From assembly GCA_035516795.1 (NCBI GenBank), contig DATIZX010000063.1, positions 1 through 35,370 on the forward strand: 35,370 nucleotides of DNA, in the 5' to 3' direction. How positions within the stretch are numbered: position 1 is the first letter of the stretch; every line of letters begins with the position of its first letter. The position numbers were made by a program, and so were the translations under genes. Positions 24,847-32,904 of this stretch are shown here, in pieces. Below the pieces are notes generated by a model. That model was not told the origin of the DNA, did no database searches, and saw only the letters and a program-made list of their open reading frames with translations. The stretch is from DATJBF01 sp035516795. GTDB lineage: Bacteria; Verrucomicrobiota; Verrucomicrobiia; Palsa-1439.

Positions 24847-26193
24847 TCAGAACGTGATCTTAAGTCTGAAGAACTGTTGTTGGTTTGTTGCAGTGACAGT
24901 GACAGGCGAGGACGGATTTGTGTAAATATCGTGCCAAATACTGTTCGTCGGATCAAACGCCAGGCCTGAGGAGCCTTGCAGGATGATGTGAGTTGCCGCG
25001 TAGGCGGGCAAAGAGTTTGTGTTCCAGGTCATAACGACATTGTTACTACTACCGAAGTCGACTTCATTCGTGATGTTCAGCGCGACGAGATTAAGTACAG
25101 AGACAGTTTGACTGCACGTGTTGCTATAGCCGCAGGCATTTGCGAAGACCCAGGTCCGGGTGACCCATTGCGGAGGTTCAGCAGCTATCGTGGCGACCCC
25201 ATTAACATCCGGGTCAAAAGGTTGATCTTCCGTGCTACCCCCAGCGAAGCCATAGTTCCCAAGGCCCAGGCCGTAGAGGTTGATCTTGTACCCGTTCAGT
25301 GTGCCATCCGAAGTGAACATGAGGCCGTCCCAATTGACAAAGGGATTAGAATCCGGATAAACCAGATTGTCCCACCAAAAGAAGGCATCGATGCTTCCGG
25401 ATCCGGGGAGCAAGGTGTAGCGTCCCATCTTGTCACCAGCGGTCACGTCCAGCGTGCCGCTGACTGCCGCACCGTCAACGACATAGATCTCCCCGTGAGC
25501 TGCGCTGCCACCCCCGTTAAAGGTTATTTGGTAGTAGCCGTTCGTCACGGTACTCAGGATACTGGTTGTGACCGTGCTGCAATCGCTGACGACTGGTGGG
25601 TCGAACGACCAAGTGGTGCCGAATTGCACTGTCTTGTTCGAAGAGCACATCACAACGGGTCCGTTGGTCTCGGTCACCGTCACCACCTGGTCGCACATGT
25701 TGGTATTGCCGCAACAATCCACCGCCTGCCAGGTCCGGGTGATCAACTGCGGGCAATCGCCGTTGGTTTCCGTGTCGACGATGGTGACGATCAGGTTGCT
25801 CCCACAGCAGGAGTCAGTGGCTACCGGTGGATCAAACGACCAATTACTTCCGCATATCACGGTTTTGTTGCTGGCGCACGACATTACGGGCGGCGTGGTG
25901 TCCGCTACCGTGACGGTTTGGCTGCAGATAATGCTGTCACCACAGCCGTTCGTGATTGCCCAGGTGCGCGTGAGCATCTGTGGACAAAACCCGTTTGTGG
26001 TCGTGCTCAGAACCGTGATCGTCTCATTGGATCCACAGCAATTGCCGAGAACGGTCGGCGTGTCAAAATCCCACGCCGAACTGCATTCCACGACCTTGTT
26101 GGTGGAACACGCCACATTGAGGCACGGACCGGCCATAAGGTTGGAACCGGCTAAAACGAACATTCCGAAGAATGAGAGCAAACGTGCATTCAT
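24847..26193 (-). CDS. Secreted Cys-rich Ig/HYR-like repeat protein with an inserted domain
   Basis: A 448-residue protein with a signal peptide (residues 1-21). Two Cys-rich beta-sandwich repeats follow, about 24-96 and 102-173, each of the form CxSNKxV.CGS.WSFDPP...CCGSN...TNG.CPQ.xTRTW...CG...C.QxVTV, like HYR or Ig-like surface domains. The third copy (from 179) is interrupted after TVTNG (residue 219) by about 121 residues without cysteine. It resumes with PQWVTRTWVFANACG at about 341 and ends with a beta-domain closing in FFRLKITF. The ATG at 26193 has AGGAGGCG about 6 nt upstream; the longer frame to 26283 adds a basic, non-signal stretch. It is probably a cell-surface or released adhesin-type protein, with no enzyme motif. 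Confidence 0.78.
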   Translation of the reverse strand: MNARLLSFFGMFVLAGSNLMAGPCLNVACSTNKVVECSSAWDFDTPTVLGNCCGSNETITVLSTTTNGFCPQMLTRTWAITNGCGDSIICSQTVTVADTTPPVMSCASNKTVICGSNWSFDPPVATDSCCGSNLIVTIVDTETNGDCPQLITRTWQAVDCCGNTNMCDQVVTVTETNGPVVMCSSNKTVQFGTTWSFDPPVVSDCSTVTTSILSTVTNGYYQITFNGGGSAAHGEIYVVDGAAVSGTLDVTAGDKMGRYTLLPGSGSIDAFFWWDNLVYPDSNPFVNWDGLMFTSDGTLNGYKINLYGLGLGNYGFAGGSTEDQPFDPDVNGVATIAAEPPQWVTRTWVFANACGYSNTCSQTVSVLNLVALNITNEVDFGSSNNVVMTWNTNSLPAYAATHIILQGSSGLAFDPTNSIWHDIYTNPSSPVTVTATNQQQFFRLKITF

Positions 26194-26587
26194 GACAGTC
26201 GCCTCCTGTCGTGCATTTTTTGAACAACGACCCATTTCCCCCAAGCCGGAGAAATGCCAACCGTCAGACACCCGCGACCGCAAGCTGCGGCTCTCTCAAA
26301 CTCTGGGGAGTCACCGCCACGGTTCTTACAAGCTGTAGATTCAAAAGTCAATCTCTTTGTTGACCAGCATTGGGAAAGGACAGGGACATCGTGACCCCCT
26401 GTGGTGAAGTTGAAGGTGGTGCGCGTGCGGAGATTGCCACGGGAGCCTAACCTCGGAATACTCGGTCAGATTCGGTTGCGTGGTCTGGCCGCCAACACCT
26501 CGTTGCGATTCGCTGGCGACAGTTGACTAGCTCGATTTCAGATACGACACTGCTTCGACTTGTCTGGACGGAGGAAAGGAAATACAC
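26194..26587. other. Divergent intergenic region
   Basis: 394 bp between the divergent HYR-like gene and the beta-hydroxyacid dehydrogenase gene. It holds the SD of each (AGGAGGCG on the minus side, GGAGGAAAGG on the plus side) and the promoter candidate listed at 26323. I see nothing else convincing. Confidence 0.5.
26323..26351 (-). promoter_or_regulatory. Candidate sigma-70-type promoter for the HYR-like gene
   Basis: On the minus strand TTGACT (26351-26346) is separated by 17 nt from TAAGAA (26328-26323). The -35 matches the consensus at five of six positions but the -10 at only three. It would give a leader of about 125 nt. Confidence 0.28.
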
Positions 26588-27484
26588 ATGGAGATCGGAT
26601 TCATTGGTCTTGGCAACATGGGATCGGCGATGGCGCGGAACTTGATCAAAGCGGGACACTCACTCACCGTTTACAACCGGACGGGAAGCCGGGCTGAGAG
26701 TTTCAAGTCGTTGGGCGCGAAGATTGCCGAATCGCCCAGCGACGCTGCCACCGACGTCGAGGTGCTCATCACCATGCTGGCCGATGACCACGCACTGGAA
26801 GACGTCCTTTTCGCGCCAGGACACGCCGTCGACGCGCTTCCTGCTGGGGCCGTTCACATTTCCATGAGCACGATCAGCGTCGCGTTGTCTCGGCGACTGG
26901 CTGACGCACATCGCGGAAAGCACCAGCACTATCTTGCCGCCCCTGTGTTCGGCCGGCCCGACGCCGCGGCTGCCGCGAAATTATTCGTGGTCGCCGCCGG
27001 TCCCACGGATCAGGTCAAACGCTGCCAGCCGATTTTCGATGCGATTGGCCAGAAGACATTCCATCCCAGCGAAGACGCTCCCGCGGCCAACGTGATCAAG
27101 TTGTCGGGGAATTTCCTGATTACCGCCGTGATCGAAAGTCTGGCTGAATCTTTTGCGTTCGTGCGGAAATTCGACATCGACCCGAATGCCTTCTTGGAAG
27201 TTCTCACCGGCTCGCTGTTCAACGCGCCGATCTATCGCACATACGGAAGCATGATCGCGGGGGACAAGTTTGAGCCGGTAGGTTTCAAGCTGCCGCTTGG
27301 TTTGAAGGACAATCGGCTGCTGTTGGCCGCCGCCGAACAGGCGGCTGTCCCCATGCCAATCGCCAGTCTGGTCCGTGACCGATTTGTGACCGCCCTGGCG
27401 CAAGGCATGGCCGAGTCGGACTGGGCCGCAATCGCGAGACTCTCAGCCCAAGATGCAGGATTCGGTAAGCCGGCGAGCGACTAA
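26588..27484 (+). CDS. NAD(P)-dependent beta-hydroxyacid dehydrogenase family protein
   Basis: A 298-residue member of the 3-hydroxyisobutyrate dehydrogenase/6-phosphogluconate dehydrogenase family. The Rossmann motif GLGNMG lies at residues 7-12 and NRT near 30-32 suggests NADP preference. The catalytic Lys171 is in NVIKLSGNF. The substrate-side motif reads APVFGRPDAAAA rather than APVSGG, as in a subgroup of glyoxylate/succinic-semialdehyde-reductase-like or uncharacterised reductases. It likely reduces a small aldehyde or ketoacid, fitting the detoxification theme of the neighbours. A strong SD (GGAGGAAAGG) precedes the ATG. It is transcribed alone and converges with the NmrA-type gene. 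Confidence 0.9.
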   Translation: MEIGFIGLGNMGSAMARNLIKAGHSLTVYNRTGSRAESFKSLGAKIAESPSDAATDVEVLITMLADDHALEDVLFAPGHAVDALPAGAVHISMSTISVALSRRLADAHRGKHQHYLAAPVFGRPDAAAAAKLFVVAAGPTDQVKRCQPIFDAIGQKTFHPSEDAPAANVIKLSGNFLITAVIESLAESFAFVRKFDIDPNAFLEVLTGSLFNAPIYRTYGSMIAGDKFEPVGFKLPLGLKDNRLLLAAAEQAAVPMPIASLVRDRFVTALAQGMAESDWAAIARLSAQDAGFGKPASD

Positions 27485-27519
27485 ATAAATCGCCAGCTCA
27501 TTCTGTATTCGCCCCTCAC

Positions 27520-28410
27520 TCAAGCTGCTTCAGCGTAGGCATGGGCGAACTCGCCCGCAAAATCTTCGAACCGCGTGGGCGTCGTGTTCTCAGACGTCCG
27601 TCCGGCGCGCGGTTTGACTTTCCCTTCGCGAAAGGCTCGCGTCATCTCGATGAAGAGTCCGACGAAATTCTCAGACATGCCCGCTTGGCGGAGTCCTTTG
27701 GCCATGTCGTCGTAAGACAACTGGACGTACTTCAGGTCCGGTCTGCCGATGTGTTTGCCAATGATGCGGGTCGCTTCGGAATAAGTGAGATCGCGCGGGC
27801 CGAGCAACTCGCGGACGACAACGCCTTTCCAGTCTCGAGCCTGAAGCGTCTGCGCTGCCACATCGGCGATGTCGCGAGTCGCGACCATCGGGATGGCCAC
27901 GTCCGGCGGAAGGGTGTTGCCAATGACTCCCTGATGTTTGATCAGGTCAAGCATGGTGTAGAAATTCTCGAAGAAGGAAGCTGGACGGAGCAGGAGCACG
28001 TTTGCGTCCTTGAGTTGCCTGAGACGTTCTTCTTGCGCGTGCAAGCCCACGAGCAGTCCCGTTCCCTCGGCCACATCTGCGCCAAGGCTGCTCAGAGCGA
28101 CGACATACCGGACGCCGCTCTCACGGATCGCTTTCGTGATGGCCTCGCCTTGTCGATTCTGCTCGCCGCGGTAATCGTGTGATTGCACACTGGGCGGCAG
28201 CAGCGTGTAAACGGCATCGGCTCCGCGAAACGCCTTCGTTAGAAAAGCGGCATCAGCCGCGTCGCCGGTGAGCACTTCGGCTCCGGCATGCTTAAACCCC
28301 GCGAGTTTTTCCTCCGATCGGCCGAGTGCACGCACCTCCTCGCCGTCTTCGAGCAGTCGTTCAGTGATCTTTTTTCCGGTATTTCCGGTGGCTCCCATTA
28401 CAGTGATCAT
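27520..28410 (-). CDS. NmrA/SDR-like NAD(P)-binding protein
   Basis: A 296-residue atypical SDR of the NmrA or NAD(P)H-quinone oxidoreductase (QorB-like) group. The dinucleotide motif GATGNTG lies at residues 6-12, followed by VRALGRSEEKL, DAVYTLLPPS and the RPASFFENF signature near the middle. The usual SDR Tyr-x3-Lys is absent, as is normal for this group. Members sense NADP or reduce quinones. AAGGAGG 5 nt ahead of the ATG at 28410 is a perfect SD, so the longer frame to 28602 is rejected. An AhpD-like gene lies upstream on the same strand about 210 bp away. Confidence 0.88.
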   Translation of the reverse strand: MITVMGATGNTGKKITERLLEDGEEVRALGRSEEKLAGFKHAGAEVLTGDAADAAFLTKAFRGADAVYTLLPPSVQSHDYRGEQNRQGEAITKAIRESGVRYVVALSSLGADVAEGTGLLVGLHAQEERLRQLKDANVLLLRPASFFENFYTMLDLIKHQGVIGNTLPPDVAIPMVATRDIADVAAQTLQARDWKGVVVRELLGPRDLTYSEATRIIGKHIGRPDLKYVQLSYDDMAKGLRQAGMSENFVGLFIEMTRAFREGKVKPRAGRTSENTTPTRFEDFAGEFAHAYAEAA

Positions 28411-28509
28411 GTTGTCCTCCTTGAAGTTTGAGTTTTCACGCCATGGGTAACATCGGCCCAAATCCGAGAATGGCAACATCGTCCTTTTCGTAGGGGGCGA
28501 ACGCCTGCA

Positions 28510-28530
28510 GCGGAACGGCTCCCGTTCCGC
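28510..28530. repeat. GC-rich inverted repeat upstream of the NmrA-type gene
   Basis: GCGGAACGG (28510-28518) and CCGTTCCGC (28522-28530) are perfect inverted arms around CTC. It is located 100 bp upstream of the NmrA-type start and about 93 bp after the AhpD-like stop. It could be an operator, a transcript-end hairpin or a decayed dispersed repeat. Confidence 0.4.
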
Positions 28531-28623
28531 CGGGTCTCGCGCCCTCATCCCATCCTTAGCGGCGCGGCGCGACACTTGTACGATAGGCATCGCGCCGTAC
28601 AACCTTGGTAAGGTGCCAAATGA

Positions 28624-29100
28624 TTACGCTGCGGCCTGATGTTTTTCTTTGGCTGGCTGATATGTTCCCGGCACCACACGAAACGCGATGCTCAGCCGAT
28701 TCCAACCGTTGATGGCCACCACAGCGAGCGTGAGATTGGACAATTCCTCTTCGTTGAACTGGCTCCTTGCTTCCTCGAACACTTCGTCGGGCACGTGACC
28801 ATCGGTGACGAGGGTGACGGCTTCGGCCCACGCCAGGGCCGCGCGCTCGCGATCGGTGTAAGAGGGCGATTCGCGCCATGCATCCAAACCATAAAGCCGC
28901 TGTTCCGTTTCACCGGCAGCGCGCAAGTCTTTCCAATGCATGTCAATGCAGTAAGCGCAGCCGTTGATCTGTGAAACACGCAGCTTGAGTAAGTCGAGCA
29001 GCTTGGTATCCAAGCCACACTGATGTAGATAAGTTTCCAAGCCCAACATGGCTTTGTACGCGCCGGGGCTGACATTTCCAATTTTGATTCTTGGTTGCAT
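28624..29100 (-). CDS. Carboxymuconolactone decarboxylase family protein (AhpD-like)
   Basis: A 158-residue AhpD-like protein. The redox motif is Cys48-Ala-Tyr-Cys51 followed by His55 (NGCAYCIDMHWKDL), the pattern of AhpD-type alkylhydroperoxidases. Helical segments with AWAEAVTLVTDGHVPDE and ELSNLTLAVVAINGWNR complete the fold. The expected role is peroxide reduction using the Cys pair, supplied by a dihydrolipoyl or thioredoxin-like donor; the disulfide reductase and thioredoxin earlier in the window are possible sources. GGGAGG 6 nt before the ATG at 29100 decides the start. The broken cupin gene lies divergently upstream. Confidence 0.9.
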   Translation of the reverse strand: MQPRIKIGNVSPGAYKAMLGLETYLHQCGLDTKLLDLLKLRVSQINGCAYCIDMHWKDLRAAGETEQRLYGLDAWRESPSYTDRERAALAWAEAVTLVTDGHVPDEVFEEARSQFNEEELSNLTLAVVAINGWNRLSIAFRVVPGTYQPAKEKHQAAA

Positions 29101-29254
29101 CTTCTGCCTCCCATTTAATTTCGATGAATGCGCTCCAGAAAAAGTTGCCGACTTTGTTTTCTCGGCCTGCCCGACTTCAACCAGATTGCAGGCCATGGTG
29201 CTCCGAATGGGTCAGACGCTACTCAGGACGCCACGCAGATGCTATGATGCCGCC

Positions 29255-29719
29255 ATGAATCCAAAACCTGCGTTTCCCCCGACGATTTGTTTCGCGGCAA
29301 CGCACGTCTTGTCCGCGCGTTTGGCGACGAAGCCCATTTTCCACCTGACCGGCAAAGAAACTGATGGTCAGTACAGTCAGTGGACCGATATCACTCCACC
29401 CGGTGGTGGTCCACCGCCGCACTGGCATGATGGAGAAGACGAGTGGTGGTACGTCCTCAAAGGGCGCGTGAGTTTCTCCTACGACGGCCAATAGACCGAA
29501 GTGAGCCCGGGGAGCGCAGTGTTTATGCCGAAAAATTCGATGCACACTTTCAAGAACATCGGTAATAAATCGAGTCGCAAGTTGATCACTATCGCGCCGT
29601 CGGGTTTTGAGACATTCTTCAGCCGCTGCGAAGCCGAATTTCAGAAAGCAAATCCGCCCAACGTGCAAGTGATCCTCCAGATCGGCGCCGAGCACGGCAT
29701 TCACTTCCTCCCGCCGTAA
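29255..29719 (+). pseudogene. Cupin-domain gene interrupted by an in-frame stop
   Basis: From the ATG at 29255 the frame encodes a cupin with motif 1 PPHWHDGEDEWWYVLKGRV, and stops at TAG (29492-29494) after residue 79. The same frame continues directly with TEVSPGSAVFMPKNSMHTFKN, which is cupin motif 2, and ends at 29719. One base change (CAG or AAG to TAG, for example) would explain it; no frameshift is needed. The full protein would be about 154 residues, a normal single-cupin length. It could be a recent pseudogene, a sequencing error or a read-through codon. A new start in the second half (ATG at 29525) would give only half a barrel. Confidence 0.8.
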
Positions 29720-29892
29720 CCACTCCAGTCGATCAGAGAGATCAAAGCAAAAGAAACAGGCTGAAGATCGGATTGATTGGTCGGGAAAACATGGCGGGCC
29801 TCCATCGCCCGTCTCTCAGCGCAGGGCGCAGGACTGCGAAAGGAGTGAAGCTTCGGTGACCGGTGTTTGGTGACCGGGAGCCAGTAGGCCTC

Positions 29893-31068
29893 TCAAACCT
29901 CAAGCTTGCCGAACTGCTGCAAGAGCGGCCTTTCTAGGTCGAACTCGTGCGCCATTTGTTTCACGATGAAGGTCGGCGCGAAGAGGCGGATCATCCAACT
30001 GTGAATCAGCGTGTGCAGTAAATCACTGCTGACCATCCGCTGCATGTTGACGAGCGCGTTGTTTTGGTAATGGGCGATCGCGGGTTGCATGAGGCGGTTA
30101 TATTTGGCCAGGGCGCGCGACACGTCGTTCGCCTCGGTTCGGAGACTTTCATCCAATCCCTTGGCGCCGAGCAACGCCAACGACGCGCCCATGCCCGAAA
30201 GAAACGTCGGACAATAACCGGCATCGCCCAGCATGACGACGCGTCCCCGGGTGAGGTCGGGCAATGTCACCATGCCGACCGTGTCACAAAAGATGTCGTC
30301 GTTGCTCACCATGCGCTCCAGGACGTTGCGAATGTGCTGGGGAAGATGCCGACAACGACGGTGCACGATGTCTCCGATTTGCTGCGCGCGATTACCGTTT
30401 TGCAGTGTGCCGCGGAAATAGCATTGCAGCAGAATCTGCTTCTCGTTCAGGGGCATGAACATCAACGTCGCGCCGGGACAGAAATAGAATTGAAACACTT
30501 CGAATGGGAGTTCGTGCACGGCATCAACCATCGTCGCCGCGTAAATGATGTTGAACCCATGAAACCCGCCATCGTTCCAAAGCAATCGGCGAGAGGAGGA
30601 ATGCAACCCCTCAGAGACGACGACGAGATCGAACGTTTCGGCGCGCCCATCGGAGAACGTGACGGTCGTCGCGCCGTTCTTTTGATCGATGCCGGTGACG
30701 TGCGTACCAAATCGGACGGGCGTCTGTTTGGCGGTGGCGGAGTAAAGCACTTGATGCAGATCCGGCCGCAGTAAAAACATCGTTCCTCGCGTCGCTTGCT
30801 CCGCCATGTTTTCCGAAAACTCCCGGACCAGGGCGCCCTTGGCATCGCGGTATAGAATCATGCGGAAGGGGATGCCGAAACGTTCGAGTTCCTCGTCCAA
30901 CCCGAGCGACTCCATGATACTGAGGCCGAAATTCTTCAGCGACAAAACGTATCCGCGCCGGCTGAACACCGGCGCTTTGTCGATGGTGACCACGTCGTGA
31001 CCGCTGGCCCGCAGAAACAAAGTGGCCGCCGACCCGCCGATGCCCGCGCCTGACACAAGAATCCTCAT
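29893..31068 (-). CDS. FAD-dependent monooxygenase (PHBH/TetX-like)
   Basis: A 391-residue group A flavin monooxygenase. The FAD motif GAGIGG is at residues 7-12, the middle motif reads VVVSEGLHSSSR in place of the usual DGxxSxxR (Asp to Glu), and the closing motif LGDAGYCPTFLSGMGASLALLGA is intact. Such enzymes hydroxylate aromatic or polyketide substrates with NAD(P)H and O2; some inactivate antibiotics. The substrate is not predictable here. The ATG at 31068 begins MRILVSGAGIGG directly at the Rossmann strand, so the extension to 31203, which overlaps the SDR tail remnant, is rejected. There is no good SD. The gene is isolated. Confidence 0.88.
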   Translation of the reverse strand: MRILVSGAGIGGSAATLFLRASGHDVVTIDKAPVFSRRGYVLSLKNFGLSIMESLGLDEELERFGIPFRMILYRDAKGALVREFSENMAEQATRGTMFLLRPDLHQVLYSATAKQTPVRFGTHVTGIDQKNGATTVTFSDGRAETFDLVVVSEGLHSSSRRLLWNDGGFHGFNIIYAATMVDAVHELPFEVFQFYFCPGATLMFMPLNEKQILLQCYFRGTLQNGNRAQQIGDIVHRRCRHLPQHIRNVLERMVSNDDIFCDTVGMVTLPDLTRGRVVMLGDAGYCPTFLSGMGASLALLGAKGLDESLRTEANDVSRALAKYNRLMQPAIAHYQNNALVNMQRMVSSDLLHTLIHSWMIRLFAPTFIVKQMAHEFDLERPLLQQFGKLEV

Positions 31069-31157
31069 CGCGATAAATGAAGTGCTTTCAACTGCGACCG
31101 TGCCCCGAAATAGAGCACAAATAGGCAACCGCTGCAACGCAAACCTCGTTGGAGACC

Positions 31158-31214
31158 AGCTACATCGCCGGCGCGGACCTGTGGATCGAGGCGGCCACAC
31201 CACCTGACCGGTAG
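31158..31214 (+). pseudogene. Possible degenerate SDR C-terminal remnant
   Basis: The plus strand encodes SYIAGADLWIEAAT, similar to SYVTGAGLRIDGGYA at the end of the SDR at 16357-17109, and the DNA matches at roughly four of five positions over about 43 bp. It then runs to a TAG. Nothing upstream aligns. The match is short, so chance or a convergent SDR tail from another gene remains possible. Confidence 0.42.
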
Positions 31215-31323
31215 CAAGCCCACCGGCAAGTCAACATACGGGGAAGTTTGACATAGGTTATATGCACCTTAAGTCTCTTGGAAAAATCTGGCGTGCCTGG
31301 TCAAATTGGATAAGAATTCAGCC

Positions 31324-32634
31324 ATGGCGAAACGGCTGACAGTATTTTATTCCTGGCAAAGCGACTCACCGCCAAATCTCAATCGGAATTTCATTGAGAA
31401 GGCGCTTACTGAAGCTTTGGCGCGATTGCACTCTGATGCAACCCTCGAGAATGCCTTGCGAGACACGACAGTGGAACTCGACAAGGATACAAAGGGCGTT
31501 GCCGGGTCGCCGCCAATTACTGAAACCATTCTTCGGAAGGTAGAAGAGTGTGCAGTATTCGTCGCGGATCTAACATTCATTGGCCAGTCGAAAGACCAAC
31601 TGACCAATTCTGCCGGTAAGACGCGTCAGTTCCCGAACCCAAACGTTTTGATCGAGTACGGATACGCGCTAAAATGCCATACGCACGCTCGGCTAGTCGG
31701 CATTATGAACACCGCTTATGGAAAGCCTGATGCGGAATCGCTTCCATTCGACTTGCGCCATCTTCGTTGGCCAATCACTTACCGGCTTGCACATGCGTCT
31801 GCTGAAGATAAGGACGACCAATTCGAAAGACTAGTCGAGGCATTGGTCGAAGCGGTCGGCTTGATTCTGTCAACGAGTTCTTCAACGTCGACAAAAGCTG
31901 AACCATTCGTACCGCGACAGTCTACAAAGAGCGCAGCGATCTTCTTCGACAACGCAAAGGATCTCCTGCCCGAGGATAATCTAGAGTCGTTGCTTGTTCC
32001 GGACGGAGGTAAGGCATATTTGAGGGTTTGTCCGACAATTGGTGTGCCGCCGATAGAGACAGAGCTTGAGGCGAAAAGCTTGGCGGTTACAGGCTATCTG
32101 CAGCCGATGGGCCGAGTTAAAGGGTATGGCGTTCGAAGAAACACTTTCGGAGCGGTGGTTTGCGAATCTCCCCAAGACGGAAAGCTATTTCATTTTACGC
32201 AGCTTTTTCTAAACCGTGAAGTCTGGGCCGTCGATGCACGTTTTCTGAATGCAGACCATCAGCGGGCTATGAATGACTGGTTGGGAGTGCCTCAAAGTAG
32301 GCCCTACATCGCTGGCAACTATCTTGAACAGTACTTTGTCTTGGCGCTCCAGAACTACTTGACTTTCGCCCAAGCGCATCTGCACATTCCCGAGCCTTTG
32401 CGGATTGAGGCTGGTCTTGTCGGAATCAAAGGCTATGCCATTGCTGTGGACAATAACGGCGAAAGAGGAAGTGCGTTGCATGACACTATTCAGTGGCAGG
32501 GAGAAGTGAACTATGAAAGGCCGGCTTGGGAAATCCTCCTCCCGTTTTTCAACAAAGTCTGGGCGAACTGTGGCGTTCCGAGAACGTCCGCCCGCCAAGA
32601 CGATCTTATCAGACAAATTCAATTTCACGGATAA
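31324..32634 (+). CDS. TIR-like nucleotide-binding protein with unknown C-terminal region
   Basis: A 436-residue protein. Residues about 4-175 look like a TIR-like domain of the type found in predicted bacterial immune effectors: TVFYSWQSDSPPNLNRNFIEKAL at the start, VELDKDTKGVAGSPPI, VFVADLTFIG, and NPNVLIEYGYALK with Glu111 at the position where TIR NADases carry their catalytic Glu. Residues about 190-436 have no match I recognise; they contain beta-rich and Trp-containing segments (GYLQPMGRVKGYGV, DTIQWQGEVNYERPAWEIL). The DNA looks AT-richer than its neighbours, suggesting transfer. The frame is open from TTG at 31306, but ATG at 31324 is likelier. TTGACA occurs at 31248. No known defence partner gene is adjacent. 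An NAD-consuming role is inference. Confidence 0.72.
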   Translation: MAKRLTVFYSWQSDSPPNLNRNFIEKALTEALARLHSDATLENALRDTTVELDKDTKGVAGSPPITETILRKVEECAVFVADLTFIGQSKDQLTNSAGKTRQFPNPNVLIEYGYALKCHTHARLVGIMNTAYGKPDAESLPFDLRHLRWPITYRLAHASAEDKDDQFERLVEALVEAVGLILSTSSSTSTKAEPFVPRQSTKSAAIFFDNAKDLLPEDNLESLLVPDGGKAYLRVCPTIGVPPIETELEAKSLAVTGYLQPMGRVKGYGVRRNTFGAVVCESPQDGKLFHFTQLFLNREVWAVDARFLNADHQRAMNDWLGVPQSRPYIAGNYLEQYFVLALQNYLTFAQAHLHIPEPLRIEAGLVGIKGYAIAVDNNGERGSALHDTIQWQGEVNYERPAWEILLPFFNKVWANCGVPRTSARQDDLIRQIQFHG

Positions 32635-32664
32635 TCTAATGTTCCCAACCGAAGCGGCTTGATC

Positions 32665-32790
32665 TTAACCGCCCGCGATCGCGCCGATGATGGCGAAGGG
32701 TTCTTTGCCGGAGATGATTTCGTCGGCCAACGGTTTATCAGGCGATTCGTTGCACCAATCTTCCTCGCAAACGTAGAAGCGGAGGAACGG
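32665..32790 (-). pseudogene. C-terminal remnant of a MoaD-like gene
   Basis: The minus strand encodes PFLRFYVCEEDW followed by about 29 more residues ending SGKEPFAIIGAIAGG and a TAA at 32665-32667. This matches the last 42 residues of the intact MoaD-like gene at 33604-33903. There is no start. DNA identity looks to be about three quarters, so the copy is not recent. Its upstream edge runs into a sequence containing one of the two direct repeats that flank the ORF6N gene. Confidence 0.8.
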
Positions 32791-32808
32791 CGAGGACAGA
32801 GATTCTTC

Positions 32809-32838
32809 GACAAGCTCAGAATGACAGCTTTGGGCGAG
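32809..32838 (+). repeat. Direct repeat flanking the ORF6N gene, left copy
   Basis: GACAAGCTCAGAATGACAGC followed by TTTGGGCGAG. It matches the right copy at 33537-33567 closely (GACAAGCT, AGAATG, CTT and GGCGAG shared). The segment resembles the widespread TTCGACAAGCTCAGAATGAC-type intergenic repeat. Confidence 0.5.
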
Positions 32839-32904
32839 CGAGGCTTCGCCACGTCGAGACCGGTTACTGGCAGACGCAGGTACGATACCTTTTTTTGGCT
32901 TCTT

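Noticed and set aside
29766..29795. KIGLIGRENM-like peptide as a gene-head remnant
   Set aside because: Only ten residues, with no intact relative in the window to compare with.
31324..32634. TIR-like gene as part of a Thoeris or CBASS system
   Set aside because: No ThsA-like, CD-NTase or Argonaute gene is nearby; only an ORF6N gene and remnants.
32878..32897. AGGTA-CGA-TACCT followed by T residues as a terminator for the TIR-like gene
   Set aside because: The stem is only 5 bp, it is about 250 bp past the stop, and the site is explained by the alternate-frame ORF6N tail.
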